In this document: piece by piece, positions 55,901 through 64,000 of the stretch
Layout of the letters: each line of letters begins with the position of its first letter
Position numbering within the stretch: position 1 is the stretch's first letter
Origin: Macrostomum hystrix
Taxonomy: Eukaryota; Platyhelminthes; Macrostomidae
Length of the DNA: 64,000 nucleotides
Assembly (NCBI GenBank): GCA_950097015.1
Contig: CATNEN010000002.1
Coordinates: 2,232,001-2,296,000 of the forward strand
Reading direction: 5' to 3'
The notes under the pieces: model-generated
Told to the model about the DNA's origin: nothing
The model's database searches: none
What the model saw: the letters and a program-made list of their open reading frames with translations, nothing else
Program-made: the position numbers and the translations under genes

Positions 55901-58330
55901 CTAATTTAATCCTAAACTTGAGCTATTTACACGCCTGTATGTAAATGATTGTAACCACTTGTTAAAGCTATATCAATCCCAATCGCTAATCGCATATCCG
56001 CAATCAGCAGCTAGCAAATAATTGTTATCAAATGCTTCGTTAGCATGGAGTTCTATGATGTTATGCCTATTGATGTTATCCCTATCGCAAAGGAATGCCT
56101 GCTATTGCCAACAAATAATTGAGCAAGCTTCTGATCTATACTCCAATGCTAACAATTAAGTAAAATGAACTCTAATGCTTTGCAAAGAAACCACTTTTAA
56201 TCAGACCAATCGGTTGACTTGGATATATACTTTTGTCAGCTATTTATATAACTATCTATGCAGACTGAAAAATTAATTGCAGAATTAGAAAACCAACTCA
56301 ACCACCATGCTTATCAGGAAACAGCACAAGGTCCGGAAGTAAAATATGCTCGTAGTTTTTTTTCATAAAAATAGTGCGAGAAACGCGAAGTTACATTTTT
56401 AGTACAGTCATTAAACTATAGTATTGTAATTATCTTGACTTGTACTAAAAATATAAGACGAGAAAAATGATTTTTTTGTTATAATTGCTAGAGCGAACCA
56501 ATTTTTGTGTTCGCTCTGATGCAATTATTGCCGTCGGCTTGGCTTGTAGGCGGTTGGAATTTTAAATTCAACGCCAGATCTCATTGCCCTTATAACCATT
56601 TTTTTCTCTGACAGACATCATTCAGTCAGAAATCATTCATTCTTCTAGAAAGAATGTAATGCATTCGAATATGCGTTTGAGAGGCAAAGCAGAATGGCAG
56701 ATTAATGGAATGAGTCAGAATGAGATATTGGAATTATTGTCACTCTGTAATAGAACAAAATTCCCCGCAAATGAAAAGAAAAAGATTTATTTCATGCGAT
56801 TATTATTATGAGCTTTCCGCCCGTAAACTCGACCTCTTGCTTAGGAGTATTTTACAGTAGAAGAGAAAGAGTGTTTACAACAAGCGCAGACTTCTCACCT
56901 CTGAATGGCCTTCCTGAGTAGTACACCAGAGCTGCAGCCAAGATCATCTCCGAGCCTATAGCTGGCCTGCTCCTCTTGAGTTGGCAGCCGGTGGAGCCGT
57001 TTCAGCAAAGCCTCCAGAGCCCTGATAGCCGAGCAGTTCACCTCCAGCACCATGTCCAACTCGTATCGTTCGTCCTCCACTCGATAGCAGGCCTCTTCAA
57101 ATTGGTTCTTGCGCGCGCTGACATTGTGAGTGTCCTCGCTGGACCAGCTGGGGAAGCTCACTAGACTGTCGTTAAGCACCTGTTGAGGATAATTGTGGCG
57201 TAGGGAAATATTCGGGGGTGAGCGGTTTAACGCGTTTGGCAATTGCCCCAAGCTCGAGCTCGATTCCACGGCGAGGCCACATTCATTTGGGGCGCAGCCG
57301 CGGAGAGAAGGCTTGGGGGCTTGTCGTGGTGCAATTTACGCAATTGAGGGCCAACCTCCATGCAATTCACAGTGAGAGTGAACACTGATGATAAGAAAGC
57401 GTGTGAGCGTGTGCCTGTGTACAGTATCTGTGTGCGTGTGTGCTCAGGAGTCAGCGAAATGGGCAGAATTGCTTCCTAGCAGGCTGAGGGTCTAGTGTCA
57501 CTAAATGATGTGCCACTGTCGGCAGCCATTCTGCAAGGATTACTATTCTGATATTCAAACGAAATTCAGCTAAAGCTACTTAAAGTAGTTAAACTCGAAA
57601 AGCATTCAATGTTATAGTACGACTAATCGCAATAGAAAAGAAATCAAGCAGTAATCCAACTGAGCTAGGCCAGGTGGTACAGCCCAGCTAGTTTGTGTCG
57701 ATTTTTACAGCTGATTAAAGTAAAACAAATATTGTTTTCCTATGGCTGGGATTCGAACTCCAGACCTCTTACCGGCACACATACATAATCCCAAACCTTA
57801 CCTCCTGGTACAGGGGCAGCTTCTCTCGACCGCTGCACCTGGGCGAAGCGTGGCTGGGCGGCAGCATGCGGTACGAGCTGCCGCAGCGAGTTAGCGTATT
57901 GAAGTCGATGTCCATGTGATGCCTGCCCGGCTCGCGATCCACTTCGGCGGCCGCCGCCGCGACTGTGGAGGAACCGGCAGACGATGACAATGCTCCAGCA
58001 TCGTCAACAACTGCGACAGCGGGGGCGGAGCTAGTCCCTCCGACGGCTGTTGTTGAACCCGAAGAAGGAGTCAAGAATGACAGGCCGACAGAGTTGGCCT
58101 CGGAGTTCAATGCCTCCTTCAAGTCCCAGTACACCTGTGGCTGGGAGCGCAGGGGACCCACCGCACGGGCCAGCAGCTCGGCCTTGTCAATGCGGCCATT
58201 GTTGAACAGATTCACGCAGCGCAAGAAGCCGCCGAACACGTCGGCATCGGGCATCGCCGATTGCAGACCCTCGAATAGTGTCGGCCGGGACTTCAGCGAG
58301 TCCTGGCTGGCGCCGATTGAGCGTCGAACG

Positions 58331-58362
<32 letters not shown>

Positions 58363-61300
58363 AACAATGCGGGCCTTCTTTGCCGATGTGGGCGCAGATG
58401 CTGTCGTTGACAATGGAGGATCAACGGTGTAAGCGGGTTCAGTGGCCGCGGCTGGTGTCAGAGAAGTCGGCCTGGCCCGCTTCAAACCACCACCGCCTCC
58501 TCCGCTGCCAGCCGAAGCGGACGATGAGGACGACGTGGAGGCCGCAGCGGCGGAGGCGGCAGCAGCCGCAGCTACAACGGCGCCAACTTGATGCGAGCCA
58601 ACGCTGCCGCCGCTTTGTGGCGAGTTGCTTGCGGCGTTGCCTGGTAGAATCAGTTTGGGATTGCGCATATGTGGACTTAACTTAATTGTGATTGAAAACA
58701 ATCATTAATAATTACTCGACTAGCTAAAGCACTATAAAGTACGAGAGGCGAACAACTTAGAATTAGAATTTCACCATTTAGGGATAAATTAACAAAGAGA
58801 GGGTACAATCGAACATGGGGGGATAATGAGGATGGGGAATAATTAAACATGACGATCTGACACTGAGGCGGAAACGTTTCCTGAAATTTGATATTTAGGG
58901 GATAATATTACGTGGGATCAGATACGGAGGGGATAAAATAAACAGGGATCTGATATTGAGAGGATAATACAATCCAAGTATCGAATATTAGGGGAAAATA
59001 AAACGTGGGATCTGTTATTAAGGGGATAATATAAATAATCTGGGATTTGATATTGAGGGGATAATTAAACATGCCGATCTAGTATATCGAGTATAAAATA
59101 ACAAAAATTATCTTACTTTGATGGGATAATCATATCACAAACCAGCTAGACAATAGACTCACCGTGATCCCTGAGCTGCTGACTGACTGGGGTCATAGCG
59201 GACTGCGGCAGGAATTGTGAGAACTCCTCCAGCAGGTCAGGCTGGCCAGCAAACAGGCGCTCTACCTCGCCCAGCACCTGCTCCTCATTGTTATGAGACT
59301 CTCCGGCCCGCTGCTCCTTCTGGTATTTGTGTAGAATGTCCAGGAACTGTTTGTAAACTGGCGACCTGCCAGCGAATCTGGACTTGATTTTATTCACGTA
59401 GGAGATGGCGTGGTTGAACTCTTCGTATTGGTCGCCTGGCCCAGCGCTGCCGCCGCTGCTCGAGACGGAGGCTGAAGACTGCGGAGCAATGCTGGGTCCC
59501 GGGTGATGCGAGTGAGCGGGACCAGTGGGCCCCACCAGAGTGACTGGCGGCCTGTTTGGTTGCAGCAGCGAGATGGTCTGCTTGTCCGAGCTAGCCTTCA
59601 TCTTGTAGCCGCTAGGCAGGAAGGTGTTGAAGCCAAGGATAAGGTCATAGTGGCCTTGAAAAAAGTTCTTCACGCGATTGATCACTTCCTGGAAAGTCAG
59701 GTGTGTTGATTGGCGGGGTTAGTAAATAGACATTGCACCTAGCCAAGCTATTGTGCTGCGTAAACATTTCTGCTGAAGGATAACAATTCATTGCCCTCGG
59801 AAAGGGAGGTGAGTGGTTCAATGCGTTTGGCGATTGCGCCAGGGTCCCTGAGCTCGAATCCACGGCTAGGCCACTTTTATTTGGGGCGCAGCCGCGAAGA
59901 GATAGCTTGGGGGGCTTGTCGTGCAATTTATGCCCTTGAGGGCCAACCTCCAGGGCACAGTGAGTGTACACTGCCTGCATGTACACACCTGTGTGAGCGT
60001 GTGCCTGCGTACGGTATTTATGTGTGTGTGCTCGGGAGTCAGCGAAATGGGCAGAATTGCCTCCTCGCAGGCTGCGGGTCTAGTGTCACTAAATGATGTG
60101 CCATTGCCCGCAGCCCTCCTGCAATTATTGTTCCCCTCGGTCTCGTTTACGAAAAAAAACCTAAGCTCACCTGAGTATCAATCGAAGCAGCTTTGAAATC
60201 ACGCATAGTATCCAAAAAGCTGTTGTATACAGCCGGGTGATCGCTGAATCGCAGCTTCACCTGATCTAGGTAGGACAGGGCGTCTTCAACTTTTAAACTT
60301 TGCGAGGCCGCTGCTGTGGCCTCAGCGGCGGCGGCGGCTGCTGCTGCTGCTGACGAGTTTCCACCGAGCTGCATTAGAGAAATAGAAATAAAACAAATAC
60401 AAGGGATAAGAAAATGCTTATAAAAATATCTCAAGACACAAACTACACTACTGACAGTAGAAATACTATAAAATCGAGGCTATTATAAAAAAGATCAATA
60501 CAAACCTGGACCTGCGAAGACGCTGCAGTTACAATAGTTCCAACTGTGGCTGCGGCAACAGAGCTCGATGAGTTTATTGGAGCCGGAGCCAGAAGTGGCT
60601 TCTGCTGCTGAACCGGCGGCGGAGGAGGCGGCGGAGGTGGAGGTGGAGGAGCCGGCTGCGCCTGAGGCGGCTGGGTGAGGGTGGGGGCGAGAAGGCTAGC
60701 CGGCTGATGCAGGAACACATGATGCTGCTGCTGCTGCTGCTGTTGGTGATGATGATGAGCAGCAGGGTGATGCTCAACTGGCTGGCCAAATGGGGCCAAC
60801 TGGACAATGGCAGAGCCAGGCGGTTGGTGATGATGGTGATGATGAGAGCCAACAACGGCTGCAGCAGCGGCGGCAACATTTGAAGGATGCTGCAGCTGCG
60901 ATGTGGACGAAGCAGCTGGAATAGCCAGCGTTGGAGCCTGAGGAAGCGGCGCAGACGTTGGCTGCTGCTGCTGGGCCTGAGAAATGGCCGCGGCCTGTTG
61001 GAAAGCGCTAGCCGGATAGACGGCGAATGACCCGGCAGATGGTCGGGTACCCACGGCTGCGGCGGCAGCTAGCGCGGCTGCGTGCAGCATGGAGGTGGCT
61101 GCCTGGGGTGCCGCAGGCGTGATGGCATGCGGCTGATGCTGCTGGCTGCTGGCATGGTGATGATGCACACCAGGAGCTATAGCGGTGGCAACAACACTAG
61201 TGGCAATGAGTGACGATGCAGGTGTCGGCGTGGGTGTTGCAACGCCAGCTTGAGAAACCTGCGCCAGAAGGGCAGCTGGAGCAGCAATAGGAGCCGAACC

Positions 61301-61441
61301 TGGCCCCACAGATGCTGGTGAAGCAGCCAGCTGCTGCTGCTGAGGTGGAGACTGGGCTGGGTGGTGGGGCAGATTGACGCTGATAATGTTGGCTGCGTGA
61401 CCAACAGTGACTGGGTGTCCCGGTGGCAACCGATCAGACAT
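43962..61441 (-). CDS. SIN3: Sin3 transcriptional corepressor scaffold, ten exons, 1652 residues
   Basis: Exons, 5' to 3' on the minus strand: 60506-61441, 60171-60368, 59163-59688, 57802-58640, 56899-57179, 47504-48299, 47091-47275, 45921-46283, 45092-45356, 43962-44531. All junctions are GT-AG, phases agree, and the total is 4959 nt. Exon 1 encodes a low-complexity Gln/His/Pro/Ala head. PAH1 ([17 protein letters not shown], then [27 protein letters not shown]) spans exons 2-3; PAH2 ([18 protein letters not shown] ... [10 protein letters not shown]) is in exon 3; PAH3 ([14 protein letters not shown]) is in exon 4. The HDAC-interaction region covers exons 4-6 ([62 protein letters not shown]). 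The C-terminal domain is more diverged. Sin3 scaffolds Rpd3-type HDAC complexes in the nucleus. Intron 5 (48300-56898) contains a sodium channel gene on the other strand. Confidence 0.93.
44690..45056 (-). repeat. SINE-A copy 4, full length, in Sin3 intron 9
   Basis: Minus-strand copy: head with GAGCTCGATTCCACGG near 45000 and AT-rich tail TAATAATAATAATT at 44690-44705. Close to the copy at 24783, so fairly young. Confidence 0.87.
45398..45845. repeat. 22-bp minisatellite in Sin3 intron 8, about 20 copies
   Basis: The unit GACCACCTGTCTGAACTTCA plus AG shades into GACCACCAGTCTGAATCTCA variants at the left end. Confidence 0.93.
46345..47055. repeat. 12-bp minisatellite in Sin3 intron 7, about 58 copies
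   Basis: The unit is GGTGTGGGGAAT, with GTGTGTGGAAT and GGGAAATTGT variants. It fills most of the intron between exons 7 and 8. Long open frames on both strands are repeat artefacts. Confidence 0.95.
47285..47440 (+). repeat. SINE-B copy 5, internally deleted, in Sin3 intron 6
   Basis: tRNA-like head with B box GGGAGTTCGAACCTCCCC (about 47379-47397), joined directly to the SINE-B 3' end GACTGAACAGCCGTACGCAG. Confidence 0.7.
48300..49668. other. Sin3 intron 5, part upstream of the sodium channel
   Basis: No repeat array or gene recognised. TTTCTTACAG at about 49601-49610, 60 bp before the sodium channel ATG, is a good 3' splice site. It could accept a 5' UTR exon or a trans-spliced leader. 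Confidence 0.55.
49669..55599 (+). CDS. Voltage-gated sodium channel alpha subunit (Nav1 type, DEKA), nested in Sin3 intron 5
   Basis: Four-domain channel, 1976 codons unspliced, or 1950 if the 78-nt intron 54014-54091 is removed. The start Met begins [14 protein letters not shown], the family N-terminus. The selectivity filter is D415 (TQDAW), E969 (CGEWIE), K1435 (TYKGW) and A1754 (TSAGWD): DEKA, hence sodium-selective. S4 helices carry regular Arg/Lys (for example [16 protein letters not shown] in domain IV). The III-IV linker inactivation motif is LFM (1528-1530) in place of IFM/MFM, followed by [13 protein letters not shown]. The C-terminus has the EF-hand-like block ([22 protein letters not shown]) and an IQ-like [12 protein letters not shown]. 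The pore-lining S6 Asn is changed in domain II (Ser1002) and domain III (Lys1505). No ankyrin-binding motif. It should carry neuronal or muscle action potentials at the plasma membrane. Having one small intron is very unusual for this family. Confidence 0.93.
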   Translation: MEEDQHFRPFTKHSVERIVRRQEEGTFLGQALSAHASAFGAAHTHANVATPLAGRVCKYGLNEIGEAEEAKHSPTKPTTTTSEERKPNPKLAAGMKLPPALSDKFHAKRLGGVLLEDIDDYYGDKFTFVVISRDKTIFRFSATNALFVLSPFNPVRRAAIRVLTHPAFSMMVLLAIICNCVFMARNSSSEAVEYTFTAIYTAEATIKAISRGLILTDFTYLRDAWNWLDFIVIGLAYIMFFVPTLGNLSALRSLRVLRALKTVTTVPGLKTIVGALMEAVKRLRDVGILTIFVLSIFALVGLQVYKGTLLQKCVKRFNFTSYLDYEYVGNSTDLTKSQLDDLEHLLEKVYYNNMSNWLGYPNELRVCSLNPDMGQQCPEGYKCFRTDKVNPNFGYTNFDNFGWSMLCAFRLMTQDAWESLYQLILRTNGTPHVVFFVLVIMMGSFFLINVILAIVAMAYDEVRKQDKLDEEEEEAARKQEDERRELEEHVKEVSVEKSVSDEVSCLSITDIYKAAGIPLESAKKSLDKLSVRSDKIEGGPVRTPISSYISKHLLKQKSKSVSLPGSPCIKHKDRFHWKPSECTQVNVLETISFPYADDSAAHTPASEVSSREPKDGPNSKFKYFALFSAFANRQPTKTDLLGKIANSKSPLESRKYKDILMCTRNGSDKPIPEILLQEETKQPGVIDHKELLGIRKTQSQRTLRETTSQSQVGGEIEMHDVIVLKTLIEDATKPEKDEVECRPKEKKFEHYKHLFLEKACYSWECCYCWKVFEKYVGFFILDPFVELFITLCILVNTGCMALDVPSNTPTFKEVLSNANLFFTATFGVEAVCKLIAMKPQVYFKDGWNIFDFTIVVLSFVELPLSNVQGLSILRAFRLLRVFKLAKSWQTMNLLFAIIARTMGALGNLVFVLGIIIFIFAVVGMQLFGENYALYKNETLYPEFKGDYPRWNFKDFTHSFMIVFRVLCGEWIESMWGCMNVNGYICVPFFLLTNILASLVVLSLFLALLLSSFGAESLQRREEEEEVNKLQEAIDRINRFIVWSRINIKRLFWHLVDRACTRNYNDNDLFESDDADDSSEDKAKPCGGKGRPGIQLDSRFPLKQHGAYIMENVTIAASQMVFKDINEANILADTSSGTHQNKVFPAGHMTIAIEDKLSPKFDEEPEINEVDIQYWDAPEDCLPKRLMDFCPRAVQLCDNTNLGKIWWGFRCRAYKLVEHKYFEMFIILMIALSSVTLTLEDVNLPKRPKLKLVLEYMDKCFTIIFTFEMIVKWFAFGLKKYFKDAWCWLDFVIVNVALFSLVLNFLGGASGQNMGAFKAMRTLRALRPLRAVSRWEGMKVVVNALIQAIPSIFNVLLVCLVFWLIFSIMGVQLFGGQFYKCIDSNNERVSADIIANKEECEQMAAAFRNVTWENSRINFDNFLNGYLALFQIATYKGWISIIADAVDITGMRKKVLYTMCGITKFIEIYTKIIIAGVNNQPRRDASTSMYLFFVLFIIFGSFFTLKLFIGVIIDNFNVQKKRAGGSVELFMTEDQKRYYKAMKKMSSAAPQKPIPKPKLRISQFFFKVINDQKFDIAIMVFIMLNTIVMCIEHHNQSETFNDVVEQINRFFIVIFTGECVMKLLAQRWYYFKFAWNMFDFVIVVLSILTWAIEDIMVRLPIPPTMIRVVRVFRVGRVLRLVKSARGIRTLLFSLFVSLPALFNIGLLLFMIMFIYSIVGISFFSHVRYRSGIDEIFNFETFPAGMVVLFQLSTSAGWDGVLDGLINEEEPFCSPNKKPHSDCGNYAVAVVFLISYLVISFLVIINMYIAVILENFSQATEDVQQGLTQEDFDLFYEKWEAYDPKAKGFIPVEQVYAFLDELDPPLQLPQPNKIKLATLSVPICKGDTIFCVDLLDALTRNFLGTAADEEELAALKPKGGGKLKDERIIISNTMERQRQRYAACIITKYVRAYASRCKAKRLEAGGDNVIKVTGGHDD
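54014..54091 (+). other. 78-nt intron of the sodium channel gene, in frame and stop-free
   Basis: It begins CAG|GTATGAG and ends AATTGCAG, is AT-rich, and interrupts the domain III pore-to-S6 linker in phase 1. Its 26 codons (from [10 protein letters not shown] to IIIA) do not belong to the family alignment. Removing them gives [18 protein letters not shown], which fits. Its length is a multiple of three without stops, so retention would still give a channel. Confidence 0.85.
55841..55846 (+). terminator. Sodium channel polyadenylation signal AATAAA
   Basis: AATAAA lies 242 nt downstream of the stop, still inside Sin3 intron 5. Confidence 0.6.
55850..56898. other. Rest of Sin3 intron 5, non-coding
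   Basis: No gene or clear repeat. No poly(A) tract marking a retrocopy end is seen. Confidence 0.55.
57205..57550 (+). repeat. SINE-A copy 5, in Sin3 intron 4
   Basis: Head with GGGGGTGAGCGG and GCTCGATTCCACGGCGAGGC, full body, and tail ending near TTCTGCAAGG. It starts only about 25 bp from exon 5. Confidence 0.82.
58790..59105. repeat. Degenerate tandem repeat of about 35 bp in Sin3 intron 3
   Basis: Recurring GGGATCTGATATTGAGGGGA plus TAATA-type units with many changes, so an old minisatellite. Confidence 0.7.
59795..60130 (+). repeat. SINE-A copy 6, in Sin3 intron 2
   Basis: Head with GAGCTCGAATCCACGG, then CTTGAGGGCCAACCTCCAGG and the usual 3' body and tail. Confidence 0.83.
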
Positions 61442-61631
61442 TAGGCTTACTTTTTAAGAATCTGTTTTATCTGTATAATTAGTTGTGCAGCAGCTGTGCT
61501 GGCTTAGAAACTGAAAGTTTGTTAAATTTTTAATATTATATTTTAAAATATGAAATTCTTGAAAATGAAAAATATTCATTAGTTAAATCACTGGGCTGGG
61601 ATGCTAGCTAAATTAAATAGCTTTATCAGCT

Positions 61632-61855
61632 TTTATCAGGGCTGAGTGGCAGAGCAGTCAAGGTACTTATTTGCCTTTTATACCAAGGTTCCAGAGATTC
61701 ATTTTAATCAAGAGCACATTCATTTTGGGTGCAGTCAAGAAGAGAAAGCTTGGGGGCTTATTGTGCTATTAATGCACCTAAGGGCCTAATCACTTGCAAA
61801 GTCCCTTATGAGGGCTAAGGGTGAGCATAACTGCATCTTGCTAGTGCAGCAGGTC
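61632..61855 (+). repeat. SINE-A copy 7, old and diverged
   Basis: Recognisable by GCTGAGTGGCAGAGCAGTCA (A-box region), AAAGCTTGGGGGCTTATTGT and the late CAGGTCACTAGA. It shows much decay, and suggests the family has been active over a long time. Confidence 0.6.
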
Positions 61856-61859
61856 ACTA

Positions 61860-64000
61860 GATACCAGACTTGCTATCTAGTTTCAAAGAGCATTGTTGTA
61901 GTCATGCAAAGTCTGTTGTTCTTAATGTACATTCTATGCTAAAGTACATTATAACAGTTCTTATGGGTTTTATACAATTAGAGCTATTGTATTGTATAAT
62001 TTATGACAATCTGATATCAATAATACAAGCAACACATTTGATCACTTTTCAAGTGCACATTTGTACAGCATACATGCCAGGATGCAAACCAACCCTTGAA
62101 GTATACACTGATGCATGCCACGCACTCAATGTACATCTGCCCAAAGCAACTGGGCAGAAAATTTTGTTTTTGGGCAAAAAACAATCAATCAAGACTAAAT
62201 TAGTTTAGTTTGCAGTCATTTAAAACAAATAAATTGCTAGGATTGGCAAGAATTTACCTAGATCAATTTTAAATTTTAACTACATAGTGAAAACTTTTAA
62301 CTACCATTAATTATAACAGGATTGCAATAGTGTTCCCACATTACATTAATTTTTATTCCTAATTATAAAAAGTTTTTTGAAATGCTTATAGATTATCCTT
62401 AGTCTTGGAGATGTAGTGTATGCTGGAATTCTTCTGGTGTACACCATGGCTTAGGGGAATTTGTTGTATAGTTTCTGATGTACAAAAACTCTGAAAAATA
62501 TAATGGCGTACAAGTGTCTACAAGTAACAACTGGACAAGTGCAACTTTAATTAGCATACAGTATTATAAAATCCAAACAAATTGTAACTTGTAAGATAGT
62601 GTAAGACATTTTAATTTTTTTATATTCTCTGCTTGCAAATATATATTTGTTTGTTTTGTAATAAAAATTGAATTAATAAAAATGCCAGCAAAAAATGTAA
62701 TAATTATTACTTAGTTTGTGGAAGTGAATTGTTTATTTTGTTTTACCTTTATCATGCATTTCTTTTTATTAATAATTTAAATTGCTTCAATTGAAACATA
62801 TTTCTTTATGTATTGTACATTTATTTTTTTGTTTGTCTTGTCATTTGCAAATTAAAAATGTGAGCTGGTTCAAAATTTAGACAATTCAAACTGTGAGCTG
62901 CCCCTTTGTTGGACTGCCAAATCCAAACCTCGAGGCCAAGTGAGACTGACGTCCAATGGCAGGTCACAGCGGATGAACTGCAATTGACTTTGTTTGGGGA
63001 TTTACTTTGTAAGATTTGGTATTCGTATGTCTGCACAGTCTGCTGCCCTTAATTAACTGTAAGATCTACTGCCATGCCAAAGCATCCATGGAGTGAAGGA
63101 GGTGGAGAGAGCGATAAAATGCAAGTCTTATAGGACAGTCTACAGAGGGACACAGACAGAAAGGAGAAGGGATATAAAATATGGACTATTTTGACAAGAG
63201 AAAGAGACATAAGTAAAAGCAGGCAAAGCATTGCAAGTGTAGGGAGAACAAATTTGTGTCATAGCAACAACAGTACAAGAAAGTTAATGAAGAATTTCTG
63301 GCATAAAATTATGTTGTGCTAAAAAACATTGGCGTATAACGGTATACATTACATTTTACTTTTCTTTCTGCCTCCGGCATACACATAGCATGATTGAGAC
63401 TATAGTAGATTGTCTTATAGATTATGTTTTTTGAAATACTTAAGTAAATAGGAATATAAATAACTAAAAAACAAATTTGGTCTATCTCAAGCAACACTAT
63501 ACAGCTATAAACAAAAAGAGCTAAGAGTTAGACCAAAATAAGTTCAACCAAACTGAACCAATCAAAATCAACATAGAAAATATCATAAATTATTACTATC
63601 TATCACATTAAGCCAGTTTTTTAGCAATTCAAATGTTGATTTAAAGTTATAACTTGTCATATTTAAACATAAAGACATGAATGTGATATTATCATATTTC
63701 AAATTATTTATGTACAAAGCTGTAAAACTTGACTTGACTTAATCCATAAATTTAACAAATAAAATAAAACTAAATTGTCATACAAAATACAAAATAATAT
63801 TTAAACTAATTTTTAATAGGTCCTGTGGCCATATCTGGCAAAAGTGGCCTATAGCTTTGTTAAGACCTTCTGGCTTATTTAATATTATGGGCATAGGGTA
63901 TAGCCTAATAGCCATAAGGCAAAGATCAGATGTAAAAAACTTAGTAAACTGTTTTGAAGGCACATTTTCTGTCATAAATCATAACTATCAAAATATCGGA
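61860..64000. other. AT-rich region upstream of Sin3, no gene recognised
   Basis: A 112-codon frame at 61870-62208 and several 60-70 codon frames have no recognisable domains. Confidence 0.5.

Noticed and set aside
55600-56898. Poly(A) tract and flanking duplication proving a sodium channel retrocopy
   Set aside because: Looked for and not found; intron loss by another route remains equally possible.
61870-62208. 112-codon open frame upstream of Sin3
   Set aside because: No family resemblance; lies in AT-rich DNA just after a decayed SINE.

Overview
The window is nuclear DNA of a metazoan, most likely a non-chordate bilaterian. It holds spliced genes with GT-AG introns, TATA boxes, AATAAA signals, tRNA-derived SINEs, APE-type non-LTR retrotransposons and about ten unrelated minisatellites. 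The conserved genes are Sin3, Maf1, a four-domain DEKA sodium channel, a rhodopsin-family GPCR, a THAP protein and a C2H2 zinc-finger protein. The sodium channel lacks the chordate ankyrin-binding motif. A repeat-rich lophotrochozoan such as a free-living flatworm is possible, but the sequence does not prove it.

Layout. (1) 1-22150: a cluster of six related small secreted-peptide genes, called AMP1 to AMP6 here. Each has a signal peptide, an acidic propeptide and, where intact, an Arg/aromatic-rich C-terminal peptide that in three genes ends in Gly-Lys(-Lys). AMP1/AMP2 and AMP3/AMP4 lie on two tandem copies of one segment (about 1-7095 and 13390-18960). Unit 1 later gained a solo LTR and a non-LTR element that broke AMP2. 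AMP3 has lost its cationic part. Between the units lies a nearly perfect 2A/APE/RT/RNase H retrotransposon, inserted into an inverted copy of the AMP promoter. (2) 22150-27000: minisatellites and SINEs, including a 1.6-kb minisatellite that seems to have grown out of a SINE. (3) 27094-28153: an intronless GPCR. (4) 28.9-31.5 kb: non-coding, with a striking 124-bp foldback. (5) 31573-32832: Maf1 in two exons on the minus strand. (6) 36955-41142: a THAP gene and a four-finger C2H2 gene. (7) 43962-61441: Sin3 on the minus strand in ten exons. Its 8.6-kb intron 5 contains a complete voltage-gated sodium channel gene on the plus strand with only one, 78-nt, intron. Most other Sin3 introns hold a SINE or a minisatellite. 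(8) 61.6-64 kb: an old SINE and AT-rich DNA.

The intact AMP-like genes look like TATA-driven, intronless effector genes that share an upstream CACGTTTT / AAAACGTG motif. This suggests co-regulation and birth-and-death evolution shaped by retroelements. The other genes are housekeeping or neuronal and show no operon-like coupling, apart from the nesting of the sodium channel inside Sin3.
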